NCBI GenBank assembly: GCA_018671245.1 | Contig: JABHIB010000005.1 | Coordinates: forward strand, 1 to 46,158 | Direction: 5' to 3' | Source of the DNA: an archaeon | Lineage (GTDB): Archaea; Nanobdellota; Nanobdellia; SCGC-AAA011-G17; PNOQ01 | DNA length: 46,158 nucleotides | In this document: positions 36,781 to 45,963 of the stretch, piece after piece | Numbering within the stretch: the stretch's first letter is position 1 | Layout: each line of letters opens with the position of its first letter | Program-made: the position numbers and the translations under genes | Notes under the pieces: generated by a model | Seen by the model: only the letters and a program-made list of their open reading frames with translations | Told to the model about the DNA's origin: nothing | The model's database searches: none

Positions 36781-36821
36781 AAAGAATAAATTATCTGAGT
36801 GTTAATAAGTGTTAGGGTATT

Positions 36822-37886
36822 TCAAATCAACTCTAACTTCTTAGATGCGATAACAAACATAGAATGTGACCAGCAAAGTGGAGATACCGAACTTTGAATT
36901 TTGTTATTAAAAACTTGTTCTGGAATGTATTTACCTTTCATATCGTCCAGGACTTTATTATAAAATTTCAATGCCTTATTTTTGTTGCCTGATTCCCCAT
37001 AATAAATAGCCATCCATAAATTTAATAACGGCCAGTATCCTGCACCCTTCTTACGATGTATATTTTTTTTATACATCCACCCGTCATACTCATCATTTTC
37101 ATATCTATAAACTCCAAAATTTTTAACAATTTTGTCTTCAATCATTTTTACAGTTTTCTTTATTCTTTTATCTTTAGCAGAAACTAATTTTGCAGGCCAT
37201 ACTAATCCTAATAAAGATGCATCAATTCGTTTATCATCTATTTTTCCAAAAGATCGATAAAAATTATCTTTAAAGTTTTTTAATAATACTCTCTCCATTT
37301 CTTTTGATGCATTTTCCCATTTTTTATTCGGGATCAATCTATTAGCACAGTCTAATCCCTTTGCACAAATAGCTAGGGAGTATGTAAAATTATCTTGTAA
37401 ATCTGGGAAACACAATCTTTCCTCCCATAAATCTTGAGTAATTAACTTGAAATGATCTTTCTCCCAAATTTTACACAAACCGTTTGCAGAATTTGTAATA
37501 AGTTCTTCAAATTTTTTTGATTCAGCCTTTTCATCTTTATAATGTTCATAAACTGCAATCAAAACACTTCCAGTTTGATCTGGTTGAAAATGGTGCAAGG
37601 CCTTCTTCCCATTAATATAATATTTTTCATAAAATAATCCAGTTCTTTTCCAACCTTCTGCATTCATGCACCAGTTGAAAAATTTTTCATGAATTTTCAA
37701 TTCCAATATATCTGCTGCGATACATGCATACATTGCATCTCTCGGCCACACAAATTTGTAATGTTTTGCTTCTTTTGGAAAATAAGATTTGGTAGAATTT
37801 GCAGCCACTATTGCACCATTAGGTAAACAACAATCTTGAATGACTTCCTTACTGACATTCAATAATTTTAATGTATGTTTATGCAT
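36822..37886 (-). CDS. Glycoside hydrolase family 15 (glucoamylase-like) protein
   Basis: 'YKFVWPRDAMYACIAADIL', 'FQPDQTGSVLIAVYEH'; start moved from 37964 because that ATG lies inside a TATA box. Confidence 0.82.
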   Translation of the reverse strand: MHKHTLKLLNVSKEVIQDCCLPNGAIVAANSTKSYFPKEAKHYKFVWPRDAMYACIAADILELKIHEKFFNWCMNAEGWKRTGLFYEKYYINGKKALHHFQPDQTGSVLIAVYEHYKDEKAESKKFEELITNSANGLCKIWEKDHFKLITQDLWEERLCFPDLQDNFTYSLAICAKGLDCANRLIPNKKWENASKEMERVLLKNFKDNFYRSFGKIDDKRIDASLLGLVWPAKLVSAKDKRIKKTVKMIEDKIVKNFGVYRYENDEYDGWMYKKNIHRKKGAGYWPLLNLWMAIYYGESGNKNKALKFYNKVLDDMKGKYIPEQVFNNKIQSSVSPLCWSHSMFVIASKKLELI

Positions 37887-37982
37887 AATTGATTTATGAA
37901 TATGCTCATTTAATAAATTTTCTAATACAATTTTGAAAGTTCTTAGGAAAAGATTTATATACATCTAGATTAATTTCATATC

Positions 37983-38171
37983 ATGAAAAGAAACATATTA
38001 ATTGTAGATTGGCTATTAATCTTAACATTCATATTAATGGTTTTATCGAAATTTATCACTCTACCTTTCACAAAAATTATTCAACCAATCTTTTTAATTC
38101 TTATTCTAATACATATCATTCAACACTGGAAGATTCTTCTCTTCTCTCTAAAAAAATTAAAAAAGAAATAA
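37983..38171 (+). CDS. Small membrane protein, hypothetical
   Basis: 62-aa hydrophobic ORF 20-25 nt downstream of TATA 'gatttatata'. Confidence 0.5.
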   Translation: MKRNILIVDWLLILTFILMVLSKFITLPFTKIIQPIFLILILIHIIQHWKILLFSLKKLKKK

Positions 38172-39173
38172 TTATTTCTTCCCAGCTAATTGTCCGCAAG
38201 CACCAGAGATCTCATCACCCATACTACGTCTAATGGAACATTCAATTCTATTTCTATCTAAAACATTTTTAAAATTACTAACAACAGATTGGGAAGGTCT
38301 CCCAAACTTAGCAAAATCATGAGGATTGTAAACAATTAGATTAACATGAACTAATTTCCCTTTCAATAATTGCACTAATTCCTTTGCATCTTTTTCAGAA
38401 TCATTAACATCTCTAATCAATACATACTCATAACTAACTTTTTTATTAGTTCTTTCTGTAAATTGATCACAAACCTTAATCAGATTTTTCAAAGGATATT
38501 GTTTATTTATCGGCATTAACGAAGATCTCAATTCATCATTTGCAGCATGTAAAGAGATTGCAAGTCTGACTTGTAAATTTAAATTCATAAATTCTTTTAT
38601 TCTTGGAATAATTCCACAAGTCGAAATCACAATGTGCCTAGCACCAATATCAAACTTATCACGATTATTAAATATTTTTATAGATTCAATAACATTATCA
38701 TAATTCATAAATGGTTCGCCCATCCCCATATAAACTATATTGGACACTCGTTCATCTTTCTTTTTCAAATATTGGGAAATGAATAATACTTGTTCCACTA
38801 TCTCCTCAACTGTTAAGTTTCTTTTGAAAGGTTTGGCCCCAGTTGCACAGAACTTACAGCCCATTGTACAAAATATCTGAGAAGACACACATACAGTACG
38901 CCTCTTATCATGAAGCATTAATACTGATTCGATATAATTATTATCTTCAGTTTTAAATACAAATTTAATTGTATCTTTAGTTTTTTTAGTTTCAATTAGT
39001 GAGAGTGTGAATAAACTAAATTTTTCATTTAACTGTTCTCTTAAATCTTTAGAGAAAGTAGTCATTTCATCAAAAGATGAAACAAACTGTTTGAAAACAA
39101 ACTCTTCTAACTGTTTAATTCTAAATTTAGGTAATTTATTATCCTGAAAATATCGATTTATTTTTTTATACAT
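38172..39173 (-). CDS. rlmN: 23S rRNA/tRNA adenine-C2 methyltransferase RlmN (radical SAM)
   Basis: 'CVSSQIFCTMGCKFCATG' radical SAM motif, 'YMGMGEPFMNYDNV', C-terminal 'GDEISGACGQLAGKK'. Confidence 0.95.
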   Translation of the reverse strand: MYKKINRYFQDNKLPKFRIKQLEEFVFKQFVSSFDEMTTFSKDLREQLNEKFSLFTLSLIETKKTKDTIKFVFKTEDNNYIESVLMLHDKRRTVCVSSQIFCTMGCKFCATGAKPFKRNLTVEEIVEQVLFISQYLKKKDERVSNIVYMGMGEPFMNYDNVIESIKIFNNRDKFDIGARHIVISTCGIIPRIKEFMNLNLQVRLAISLHAANDELRSSLMPINKQYPLKNLIKVCDQFTERTNKKVSYEYVLIRDVNDSEKDAKELVQLLKGKLVHVNLIVYNPHDFAKFGRPSQSVVSNFKNVLDRNRIECSIRRSMGDEISGACGQLAGKK

Positions 39174-39268
39174 ACAAAATGCAAGATTTTAGTGTTTATA
39201 AAGGCGTATATATTGTTCCATAATTATAAAAAGGGAAATAAATCTATAACAATTACTAAAAAATAAAG

Positions 39269-39679
39269 ATGAAATCAATCAAAAAATTATTTTACTCGGA
39301 AATAATAATATTCGTACTAATATTCTCGTATTTTCTAATTTCATTTAAATATGATCTAGCAAGAGTATATTTCTTAATATTAGCAATACTAGGACTAACT
39401 TTCTTAATCTTAGGAATTATTTTAACTATAAAGGCAAAAAAAGAGAAAGGAAACCTGAGAATATTTTTAATGATCTCTGGAATTTCTGCAATAGCACCAT
39501 TTTTAGGAACAATTTTACACAACTTATTTTATGGATTAGCTATAGCATTTCAAAACTTTAAATTCTTTTTTGAAGCACTCCATGTAACATTTTTCATAAT
39601 TTCATTAATTGTTGCACCAATACTATTTATAATAGGAATTTTGGGAACAATAATCGAATTTAATAAAAATTCTAACTAA
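39269..39679 (+). CDS. Membrane protein, hypothetical
   Basis: Four hydrophobic segments. Confidence 0.55.
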   Translation: MKSIKKLFYSEIIIFVLIFSYFLISFKYDLARVYFLILAILGLTFLILGIILTIKAKKEKGNLRIFLMISGISAIAPFLGTILHNLFYGLAIAFQNFKFFFEALHVTFFIISLIVAPILFIIGILGTIIEFNKNSN

Positions 39680-40131
39680 TCTTTAATGAATTTACCAAGG
39701 CCATTATTTCTGTAAATCAAAACGCTGCCCTTATCTTTTCCGTAATTAGTAACTCCTATGATATCAATGTCTCCATCTCCATCAAAGTCTGCAGCACCAA
39801 GTCCCATCGCACCCTTATATTTAGGAAGTTCAACTTCTGCGATATATCCTGCGGAGGAATAAGCCCCATCATCGTTCAAGTAAAGCATAACCATGCCCTT
39901 ATCTTTTCCGTAATTAGTAACTCCTATGATATCAATGTCTCCATCTCCATCAAAGTCTGCAGCACCAAGTCCCATCGCACCCTTATATTTAGGAAGTTCA
40001 ACTTCTGCGATTTTCTCATCAAGAGAAAAAGGGGAATTAATTACTTCTTTTTGTTCATTTTGACACCCACATAACGCTGCTGTTAATGCGCTAGCAAATA
40101 CAATTCCTGTTAAATTTTTGTTTGATTTCAT
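39676..40131 (-). CDS. Short FG-GAP/VCBS-repeat lipoprotein
   Basis: Lipobox-like 'ALTAALCGC'; two copies of 'VELPKYKGAMGLGAADFDGDGDIDIIGVTNYGKDKG'. Confidence 0.8.
   Translation of the reverse strand: MKSNKNLTGIVFASALTAALCGCQNEQKEVINSPFSLDEKIAEVELPKYKGAMGLGAADFDGDGDIDIIGVTNYGKDKGMVMLYLNDDGAYSSAGYIAEVELPKYKGAMGLGAADFDGDGDIDIIGVTNYGKDKGSVLIYRNNGLGKFIKD
39726..40011. repeat. Two exact 118-nt direct repeats (39726-39843, 39894-40011), 168-nt period
   Basis: Base-by-base comparison shows identity. Confidence 0.95.
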
Positions 40132-40165
40132 AAAATTAGGAATATGATAAATATTATAATCCTTT

Positions 40166-40507
40166 CTATTCGGATAAAATCCTTGTAAAAATTAGAATAC
40201 CCAATACTACAATAATCGTGATAAATCCTGCTTCTATCAGACCGCCTTGTACAGGGCTCAATGAAGTAACCAGTGAAATATACTCCCCTAAAACCTCTCT
40301 CCAAGAAATTGCTAATAAAAAACCAAATGCTGCAACAATTGTAGTAAGTAATGTTTTCTTTAATTCTTTTTTATATGCACTATGTCCATCTTCTAACTTT
40401 TCACGGACACTAATACTTTTTTCTCTTAAAACCTTACCGAGTAATTTTCTTTCATTAGAAGTAAGTTTTTTATTCAATTCATCACGAGCATTTATTTTTT
40501 TAATCAT
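40166..40507 (-). CDS. DUF5654-like small membrane protein
   Basis: 'KKTLLTTIVAAFGFLLAISWREVLGEYI' plus a second TM. Confidence 0.6.
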   Translation of the reverse strand: MIKKINARDELNKKLTSNERKLLGKVLREKSISVREKLEDGHSAYKKELKKTLLTTIVAAFGFLLAISWREVLGEYISLVTSLSPVQGGLIEAGFITIIVVLGILIFTRILSE

Positions 40508-40584
40508 ATCTCTAATTTTGAAATTCAGACTTTATTAGTCTTTCCGGAGAAACATTTAAATAAAAATAGATAAAATACCAGATC

Positions 40585-41037
40585 ATGATTCATTTATTCG
40601 GAATATTAAAAAGCAAATACTGTAAACTTGTTTTCACATTAACTTTAATTTTATCTTACTTCTTAATTCCAAATAAAGTATTTCACGGAATTCACAATCT
40701 CATCGCAATACTATTTATGGTCGTGTTTTCACTAACTATGACTTGTATAACTTATAATATTAAAGAAAGGGTAAAGTTAGCAAGGACCTACAAGAATTCT
40801 GTTCTAAGTATAATAGCAACAGCAGTCGGACTTTCAGCACTTCAAGTGTGTGGAGTAGGGGCACCAGTTTGTACAGCAACATTAGGGGCAGGAATATTAG
40901 CATCAATATTCCCTATAACTTTTGTTAAGTTAATCTCAGACTATAGTATACTAATCATATCTATATCTATATTATTTCAACTAACAGCACTATACCTAAT
41001 GAACTGTTTTAAGAAAGTGCCATCCTCGAGAAACTAA
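40585..41037 (+). CDS. Membrane protein, hypothetical
   Basis: Four hydrophobic segments. Confidence 0.6.
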   Translation: MIHLFGILKSKYCKLVFTLTLILSYFLIPNKVFHGIHNLIAILFMVVFSLTMTCITYNIKERVKLARTYKNSVLSIIATAVGLSALQVCGVGAPVCTATLGAGILASIFPITFVKLISDYSILIISISILFQLTALYLMNCFKKVPSSRN

Positions 41038-41075
41038 GAAAACATTTATATATGTGTAGTTCATATAAAATACAT

Positions 41076-42908
41076 ATGAAAAAGAGAGATATATTATTAT
41101 TGCTTTTTGTACTTCTTCCTCTAGCATCTGCAGAGGATTATACTGGGGTCTTTGAAATAAATAAAGAGAAGGTTCAATTGGGTACAGAATTTACACTAAC
41201 TGGAACAGTTTTTGTCGATAATAATCCTCTAAATCAAGCAATAGCAACAATATATTTCAAGAATGGAGATATTTTCTATAAAACTTTTACATTAATATTA
41301 GATGGTGAACTTAGTTCAACAAATAGTTTTACATTTGATTCGGAAGGAAATTCAATGCCTGATGGAAATTACGAGGTAGAATTGATTATAGAAGATTCTT
41401 TTGATAATACTCTAAAAGAGTTCGATAACATTGCAGAAATAACTGTAGAGTCAGGATTAATACTTAACTTAGAATTAGAAAAAACTCAACTATCTCCAGG
41501 GGAAGTTTTGGAAATAAAAGGCACAGCACTAAAAAAAGTTGGCGGAGAAGAGATAACTTCGGGACAAGTAAAAATTCTTATTGATGGAGAGGAATACAAA
41601 ACAAGCTTTTCAGGTGATGAATTCAGATACAACTTAGCAGTCTCTGGAATGGCAAAATCTTACTATCATGATCTTGAGATAACTATACAGGATGAATTTG
41701 GAAATTCCGATTCAGAGATATTAAAGTTCTATGTAGAGCCAATATTCACAAGATTAGAAATAAATATAGAGGGAGAAGAATTCTTGCCTTCGGATCAAAT
41801 CAAAATAACTCCAATAATTTATGATCAGGCTGGAGATGAAATTTCAGAAGATATAGAGTTGAGAATATACGATTCGAACGGAAAAAGAGTTTTCAGAAAT
41901 GAAGGATCAACAAATGAATTGATAAGTTATAATTTACCTGAGTTTGCGAGACCAGGAACTTGGGAAATAAAGGCAAAATTTTCAAATGATTTAAAATCAG
42001 AAAAAGTATTCAATATCAAAGAAGTTTATGGAGTTAATGTAACTCTAGATAACCAAGTAATAACCGTTACTAATATAGGTAATGTTGTATATCGTGAACT
42101 TTTTGGGCTAGATATATTCTCTAATGGTGAAAAAATCGACACGCTTTACAAAAGAACAGGATTGAATCCTGGAGATATGATTGCAATAGAACTTTACAAA
42201 GAGCTTAGATCTGGAGATTACAATGTTTATGTAGAAAATACCAACGAAACTTTCGAAGCTAAAATTGATGATACTAGAGGATTCATGATAAAATTTAAAG
42301 ATTTCTTAGTTGGTGTAACAGGAGAAGTAGTACATTCATCTGGTAGTTCCCCATCAACAACATCCACGTATATATTATTAATATTATTCGTTGCAGCAGT
42401 AGTGACATTAAAACTCAAAATTGGACCATTAAGAAATTCTGATAAACCTGGGAAAAGAAAAAAGAAAAAACTATCTTTCAAAAAAACAAAAATAAAAGAT
42501 AAGTTTGCTAAACATGCTAATAGAGTAAAAACAAAGAAAGAGAATGAAGATATAACTGATCTAAAGAAAAGAATACTAAGAGATCTAGACCAAGCAAAAA
42601 TAAAGAAAGAAGAAAAATCATTTTCAGTAAAACCTATAGTAAATAATCCAGAACCAATGAAATCAGAAGAATCTTCAAAGACTGATATTCTGAGAGGATT
42701 ACAACAAGCAAAGGCTGCAGCAAGAAAATCAGCTGAAGAATACAGGGCCAAAGCAATAGAATCAACTGAAACAGGATCAAAAAGAATAGAGTTCGATCAA
42801 CCTCTAACACCAAACAAGGGAGATTTCGCACATCCTGAAAAACTACCTGTAAAGGAAGAGTCTAAAGAAGAGTCCAAGACAGGCGGACTATTCGGAATGT
42901 TCGACTAA
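41076..42908 (+). CDS. Surface protein with Ig-like domains, single TM and long basic/helical cytosolic tail
   Basis: Signal 'MKKRDILLLLFVLLPLASAEDY' (start moved from 41052); TM 'STYILLILFVAAVVTLKL'; tail with repeated ILRxLxQAK. Confidence 0.75.
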   Translation: MKKRDILLLLFVLLPLASAEDYTGVFEINKEKVQLGTEFTLTGTVFVDNNPLNQAIATIYFKNGDIFYKTFTLILDGELSSTNSFTFDSEGNSMPDGNYEVELIIEDSFDNTLKEFDNIAEITVESGLILNLELEKTQLSPGEVLEIKGTALKKVGGEEITSGQVKILIDGEEYKTSFSGDEFRYNLAVSGMAKSYYHDLEITIQDEFGNSDSEILKFYVEPIFTRLEINIEGEEFLPSDQIKITPIIYDQAGDEISEDIELRIYDSNGKRVFRNEGSTNELISYNLPEFARPGTWEIKAKFSNDLKSEKVFNIKEVYGVNVTLDNQVITVTNIGNVVYRELFGLDIFSNGEKIDTLYKRTGLNPGDMIAIELYKELRSGDYNVYVENTNETFEAKIDDTRGFMIKFKDFLVGVTGEVVHSSGSSPSTTSTYILLILFVAAVVTLKLKIGPLRNSDKPGKRKKKKLSFKKTKIKDKFAKHANRVKTKKENEDITDLKKRILRDLDQAKIKKEEKSFSVKPIVNNPEPMKSEESSKTDILRGLQQAKAAARKSAEEYRAKAIESTETGSKRIEFDQPLTPNKGDFAHPEKLPVKEESKEESKTGGLFGMFD

Positions 42909-43358
42909 TTTATAAAAAATAATATCTTTATCTTCTTCAAAACTTTCAAAATCAGACAATAAGTTTCTAATATTCTTGAGGTTTTCTGATTTCTTCAAGA
43001 TAGATATAGCGATTTTATTTTTAGCAATTCTTTTAATTTCAGAGATAGCTTCTTTATAATCTTTAACATTCTGAAGAGCAGTAACACTGATCACACAATC
43101 AAAACTATTATCATCAAAAGGTAAATCTGCAGCATCTCCAAGAACAACATTTGCTTTACTCAAATCTATCATTCCTTTGCTATTATCAATTCCAGTATAA
43201 TCTACAAATAACTCTGAGTAAAATGCTGTGCCACATCCTACATCAAGAACACTTTCACTGTCAATATTAAGCAATTTAATTATTAGGTTGACTTTCTTAA
43301 TTTGCTCTTCTTTATGCAATTCATTATATCCTTCTGCGATGTGATCATAATAATTCAT
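42888..43358 (-). CDS. Class I SAM-dependent methyltransferase
   Basis: 'ESVLDVGCGTAFYSELFVDYTGIDNSKGMIDLSKA', 'NSFDCVISVTALQNV'. Confidence 0.9.
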   Translation of the reverse strand: MNYYDHIAEGYNELHKEEQIKKVNLIIKLLNIDSESVLDVGCGTAFYSELFVDYTGIDNSKGMIDLSKANVVLGDAADLPFDDNSFDCVISVTALQNVKDYKEAISEIKRIAKNKIAISILKKSENLKNIRNLLSDFESFEEDKDIIFYKLVEHSE

Positions 43359-43414
43359 ACAATCTAGATAAATCGCAAATTATTTAAATTATGCCATCAC
43401 TAAGTTTCATAAAT

Positions 43415-43485
43415 GCGAGGATAGTTTAGTGGTAGAATATGACGTTGCCAACGTTGTGACCCGGGTTCGAACCCCGGTCCCCGCA
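43415..43485 (+). tRNA. tRNA-Gly(GCC)
   Basis: Acceptor GCGAGGA/TCCCCGC (one A4-C69 mismatch), anticodon loop TTGCCAA, T arm CCGGG TTCGAAC CCCGG. Confidence 0.92.
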
Positions 43486-43524
43486 TACATAAAACTTATA
43501 TATTCTAGATTAGATTAACAAAAC

Positions 43525-43923
43525 ATGAAAAGGGGAATATCACCATTAATTTCATGGGTAATTATAATTGGATCAGTCGTAGCGATGGCAGCATTTATGT
43601 CAACTTATCTAATAAATATATCTCAATCTTATTCTGAGAAACAATTATCACAAGCAGAACAAGTATATTGCGAAGACATTTCACTCTCTGTAAGATTCAT
43701 AAATATCACACACGTAGAACTAGCAAATAATGGGTTATTTACAATAAGGGAGCTAAGAGTCCTCTCGGAAGGAAATCCTCCGTTAGCATATGAAATTGAG
43801 CTTAAACCTCAAAATAATTTAGAATATGCAGTAATATCTCCAGCAGAAATAATCCCTGCAATAAAAATAGGAGAAAAATTAATTTTTTGCGCAGATAGAT
43901 CAGTTAGTGTTAATTCTCCTTAA
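43525..43923 (+). CDS. Stand-alone archaeal type IV pilin-like protein
   Basis: 'MKRGISPLISWVIIIGSVVAMAAFMSTYLI'; 'YCEDISLSV' and 'FCADRSV' match the layout of the 5698 pilin. Confidence 0.8.
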   Translation: MKRGISPLISWVIIIGSVVAMAAFMSTYLINISQSYSEKQLSQAEQVYCEDISLSVRFINITHVELANNGLFTIRELRVLSEGNPPLAYEIELKPQNNLEYAVISPAEIIPAIKIGEKLIFCADRSVSVNSP

Positions 43924-44868
43924 TAATTTTTGAATAATATCTGCAACAACTTCTGGATACCAGAAATTCATAAATCTGCTTGGTTCGACTTCTATAATTG
44001 TTTTATTTGTTGGGAATAATTTCCTTTTCGGACCAAAAGCAAGAGATCCATTAAAAACATGTTCTGTTGTAATCATAGGTGGAGGCGAATTTTTCAAAGC
44101 ACTATTCACTGCATCTAGAAATGTATTCGGATTAAAATCACGCATTAATTGTCTAACAAAATTATCATCAGCATACTCTTTTATTTTTTCGATATCTTTT
44201 TCTATTCCTTCCTTTATCTCTCCACTGAGTTTATTAATATCAAAAGTTTTGAACGTTTTTATTGTATTGTAAATCAATCTTTTTTCTTCAAATAAAATCA
44301 TTTTCTTATAATCTGTTTCTAGTTTTTTCATAAATGGTGCATACTCTTCATTAAGGTCTGCAACAATTTTTTCCACTTTCAGTTTATCAACTCCCTCGTT
44401 CTGGAATGTGATAACATCTATTATGCTAGGTATTGCTTTAACTCTTGGAAATGCCCTGTGTAGAAATACTATGGGATCTCCAGCATCAACATCTGCCCAG
44501 AAATTTTGATATATACTCAATCTATCGTAGTAATCTCCTTCATCTTTAGCAACCCATCCATATCTTTTCTTGTATTCATTTATCTTATTGGCATCACTCC
44601 TCTCACTGAAGAGTTGATATGCATTCAATGCTTCATTTAAAGAAGGGATATCTCTATTAAAATCGATTCCTAAAACTCTGTTTCTTGGCATGTTTGAAAC
44701 GACGAATTTTCCACCAAATCTTTTCCAACAGATACTTCCAACAGTTTCAGAGTTGTCATCTCTAGAAGTGGGATTTTCAAGCGCAGGTCCAGAATGTGGA
44801 GTAACAGTAACAAAATTAGATCTAGAATTTTTATAAACTATGTAACCTCTCTTAAATCTTATATCCAT
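43900..44868 (-). CDS. Uncharacterised protein, possibly N-formylglutamate amidohydrolase-like
   Basis: 'VTVTPHSGPALE', 'SRDDNSETVG', 'NRVLGIDFNRDIP' resemble active-site blocks of that fold; weak. Confidence 0.4.
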   Translation of the reverse strand: MDIRFKRGYIVYKNSRSNFVTVTPHSGPALENPTSRDDNSETVGSICWKRFGGKFVVSNMPRNRVLGIDFNRDIPSLNEALNAYQLFSERSDANKINEYKKRYGWVAKDEGDYYDRLSIYQNFWADVDAGDPIVFLHRAFPRVKAIPSIIDVITFQNEGVDKLKVEKIVADLNEEYAPFMKKLETDYKKMILFEEKRLIYNTIKTFKTFDINKLSGEIKEGIEKDIEKIKEYADDNFVRQLMRDFNPNTFLDAVNSALKNSPPPMITTEHVFNGSLAFGPKRKLFPTNKTIIEVEPSRFMNFWYPEVVADIIQKLLRRINTN

Positions 44869-44942
44869 ATAATCATGAATCCAATAATCTATTTAAATCT
44901 TTCAATAAAAAGATATAAAAACCAAGAAGTTTAAACAAAATC

Positions 44943-45869
44943 ATGAGAATTCAAAAGTTAGAATTTAAGGAAAAATTTATAGAGCGTTATTCAAAATTAA
45001 CAGATTTCGAATTGTTCAAAGAATATAGTTCAAAACCTGTAAGGAAATCGTTTAGAGTAAACACACTAAAAGCTAACATTGCTCCAATCAAAAAAAGGAT
45101 GGAAAAGAATTTTGAATTAGAGCCAATAAAATGGTGTAAAGAAGGATTCTTCATAAAAGATACAAAGAAAATAGCAGTAGGAAATTTAAAAGAATACATG
45201 TTAGGTTATATTTACATTCAAGAAGCTTCTTCAATGATTCCTCCAACCGTTTTAAAACCAAAAGCTGGAGAGTTTGTTTTAGATATGGCAGCAGCACCAG
45301 GATCAAAGACTACACAAATGGCCGCATTAATGAAAAATGAAGGCCTACTCATAGCAAACGATTACAAATTCAATAGATTAAAATCCTTATCCTCGAATAT
45401 TCAAAGATGCGGAATAACAAATACAGTTATGACTCTCATGGAAGGAAGATTCTTCAAAGACTTACAATTCGACAAAATATTATTAGATGCACCTTGTTCT
45501 GGAACTGGCACATTAAGAAAATCTCCCTACACATTACAAGAATGGAACCCAAATGGTGCAAGGAAGCTAGCAGGAACTCAAAGACAGTTAATAAAAACAG
45601 CATTTCAAAATTTAAGGCCTGGAGGATCTCTAGTTTATTCTACTTGTACAATGGAACCAGAAGAAAATGAAGGGATAGTTAATTATTTGATAAATGAATA
45701 TCAAGATGCTAAGGTCCAGAAAATAGATATCAAAGTAAAATCTAGTAAACCAATCCTAGAATTTGAAAAAAATAAATATGATAAGAGTGTAAAAAATGTC
45801 ATCAGGATATGGCCTCAAGATAATAATACTGATGGATTCTTTGTTTCAAAGATAAAAAAGAAGAAATAG
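44943..45869 (+). CDS. RsmB/NOP2/Sun-family tRNA/rRNA cytosine-C5 methyltransferase
   Basis: 'FVLDMAAAPGSKTTQMAALMKNEGLLIANDYKFNRLKSL', 'ILLDAPCSGTGTLRK', 'GSLVYSTCTMEPEENEGIVNYL'. Confidence 0.95.
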   Translation: MRIQKLEFKEKFIERYSKLTDFELFKEYSSKPVRKSFRVNTLKANIAPIKKRMEKNFELEPIKWCKEGFFIKDTKKIAVGNLKEYMLGYIYIQEASSMIPPTVLKPKAGEFVLDMAAAPGSKTTQMAALMKNEGLLIANDYKFNRLKSLSSNIQRCGITNTVMTLMEGRFFKDLQFDKILLDAPCSGTGTLRKSPYTLQEWNPNGARKLAGTQRQLIKTAFQNLRPGGSLVYSTCTMEPEENEGIVNYLINEYQDAKVQKIDIKVKSSKPILEFEKNKYDKSVKNVIRIWPQDNNTDGFFVSKIKKKK

Positions 45870-45963
45870 TTCTATTTATGCACTTCAATATATTATCTTT
45901 TTGTATAATAATCTTTATAAATATAAAACATGGCGAGAGGATATTATACCTTTGGAGGTAATT

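Noticed and set aside
34254-37980. Mobile element or genomic island
   Set aside because: Accessory-looking mix (GrpB, metallopeptidase, GH15, SDR) but no integrase, transposase, terminal repeats or tRNA fragment seen.
39726-40011. CRISPR-like direct repeats
   Set aside because: Only two 118-nt units inside a coding frame, encoding FG-GAP repeats.
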